This document shows, one piece after another, positions 62,761 to 64,000 of a DNA stretch of 64,000 bases (position 1 is the stretch's first letter; the number at the start of each line of letters is the position of its first letter). The position numbers were made by a program, and so were the translations under genes. Origin of the DNA: Camarhynchus parvulus (taxonomy: Eukaryota; Chordata; Aves; Passeriformes; Thraupidae). The notes under the pieces were generated by a model. It was not told the origin of the DNA, did no database searches, and saw only the letters and a program-made list of their open reading frames with translations. The stretch spans positions 60,514,493 through 60,578,492 of the forward strand of contig NC_044573.1 in assembly GCF_901933205.1 (NCBI RefSeq), given 5' to 3'.

Positions 62761-64000
62761 CTGGGGCCAGGACACCATGGCTGCGTTGTGCCTCACGTCC
62801 TTGTGGGCCCATCTGCGAGACTGCTGAAACATTAACCCGTGTGTAGTGACTCATTTGCTGCATTCACACTTTTGAGATTTGAGGGCTCTTGAGGGCTGGT
62901 GGGAAGAGGTGATCCAGGTTTACTGTGGCGCTGTAACCAACCTTTCCTAACAGACCACATTTGGGAAAGGAAAGCCTGTTGCTCTCTTCCCTTTTTCAGG
63001 AAGCCTGTTCCTTTTCATTGGGACACAAATCCTGCACAGTCACCCTGGCGTTCCTCCTTCCCCGTATAGCATGTCACAGGACACATTCACATTTCCAAGG
63101 GGTCTTCTCAGAGCCTGGCTCTGTTTCAAAGAAGGCATCATGGCCTGTGAAAGTGGCAACAATCCTTATTAAACTCAGGGGTGAAAAAACGTGAATTAGA
63201 TACAGCAAGCCATTTTCCTCCAGCTACAAGTAATATAATTCCCACGCAGAACTGGATAGTTATGGGATCATTTTAAAGTTCAAACTTCTCTTCCTGGTCA
63301 AGGACTGTTTCACAAAGGAGCATGGAATTAATTTAAATTCAAGACTACAGACAAAACAAATGGGCCACAAATGGTTTATAAACGTTTTCTTGCTTAAGAA
63401 TAACTCTGTGATCCATCACTGAGTTCGCTGCTGAAGTGTTTGGCCACAGCAAGGAACCTGTTCCTCCTGCCACACTGGTGTAAACCAGAATTGATTCATT
63501 TGAAACAAATGGATGAAGGTGATGGTTAAAGTCAGACTAAAGCAAGTCTAACTAGGAGGAGCCTGACTGCTGTTTTATCTAAACCCATGGTAATATTACT
63601 GTCTGACCCACTGCACTCAATTAAGCTTATTTTTATGTATGTCATATATTCTGCAAAGCAGCTCTTTCCCAGTTTATGCTCATATAATTGGACTTACTCT
63701 GCTTGCTGAAGAACTGACGCAGTATTTTCAACTTTAATTTCTCTCATTCATCATCAACACTAGTTGAAGTCTTTGCTTAAAGAAAGCTGAAGTCTCCTGT
63801 GACTGAATAAATCATTTCTGTATAGGTTATTTTTTGTGCTTTTTCCAACTAGCTCAGCATTCTTCCTGGGAGTAAATAAGAAAGAGAATTAAACCTCTGA
63901 TCTTCTGATTGGATTAATAAATACTGGATATATTAAAATACAAAGTTCAGGCAAAAGATGATCTATATACTCAGTGCACGTGCATACACACCCATCATTT
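62761..64000. other. Non-coding DNA to the window end
   Basis: No recognised repeat, exon or RNA gene. Confidence 0.5.

Noticed and set aside
1..64000. CRISPR arrays, operons, bacterial-type genes or integrated mitochondrial DNA
   Set aside because: None seen; the window is vertebrate nuclear DNA with introns, CR1 elements and a CpG island.
37461..64000. Exons of genes expected near CENPW (RSPO3, TRMT11)
   Set aside because: I looked for their recognisable motifs in the open frames of both flanks and found none; the neighbours probably lie outside the window.

Overview
This window is nuclear DNA from a vertebrate, almost certainly a bird. It carries many CR1 LINE fragments with the bird-typical 3' end (a promoter-proximal 'GGTTGGAAGGGACC'-like block and an 'ATTCTATGATTCTAT'-like end). 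It also holds an avian-type endogenous retrovirus LTR of a kind I recognise from songbird genomes, so a passerine is likely, though that rests on memory of the LTR family. The sequence is AT-rich with spliced genes, and the only CpG island marks a promoter.

One protein-coding gene can be rebuilt in full. It is CENPW (centromere protein W), on the minus strand, with three coding exons: 36733-36822, 31914-32027 and 30255-30281. Joined, they give a 76-residue histone-fold protein with phase-0 GT/AG junctions. Its start lies at the edge of a CpG island (about 36500-37460). The island holds GC boxes, a G-quadruplex motif, and a TTCGAA element of the CHR type expected for a cell-cycle gene. The long open frames inside the island are by-products of its GC content.

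The rest is non-coding: about 30 kb downstream of CENPW (1-30250) and about 27 kb upstream (37460-64000). I found no further exon that I could defend. These flanks hold at least eight CR1 fragments of different ages (about 4620, 6690, 7296, 14810, 20173, 24100, 49149 and 59655) and two or three older sauropsid/amniote repeat remnants (about 14763, 30325 and 52411). They also hold simple-sequence tracts and one collapsed endogenous retrovirus at 45632-46790.

That retroviral remnant is the oddest mobile-element feature. Two LTR pieces flank a tRNA-Lys(CTT)-like sequence that extends well beyond a normal 18-base primer-binding site. A separate small oddity is a three-part inverted repeat at 8877-8948 that includes a perfect 18-bp stem. 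The far right end (about 61480-62760) is richer in GC and contains a stretch that reads like a conserved non-coding element; this is inference only. I see no evidence for a wholly new biological system.
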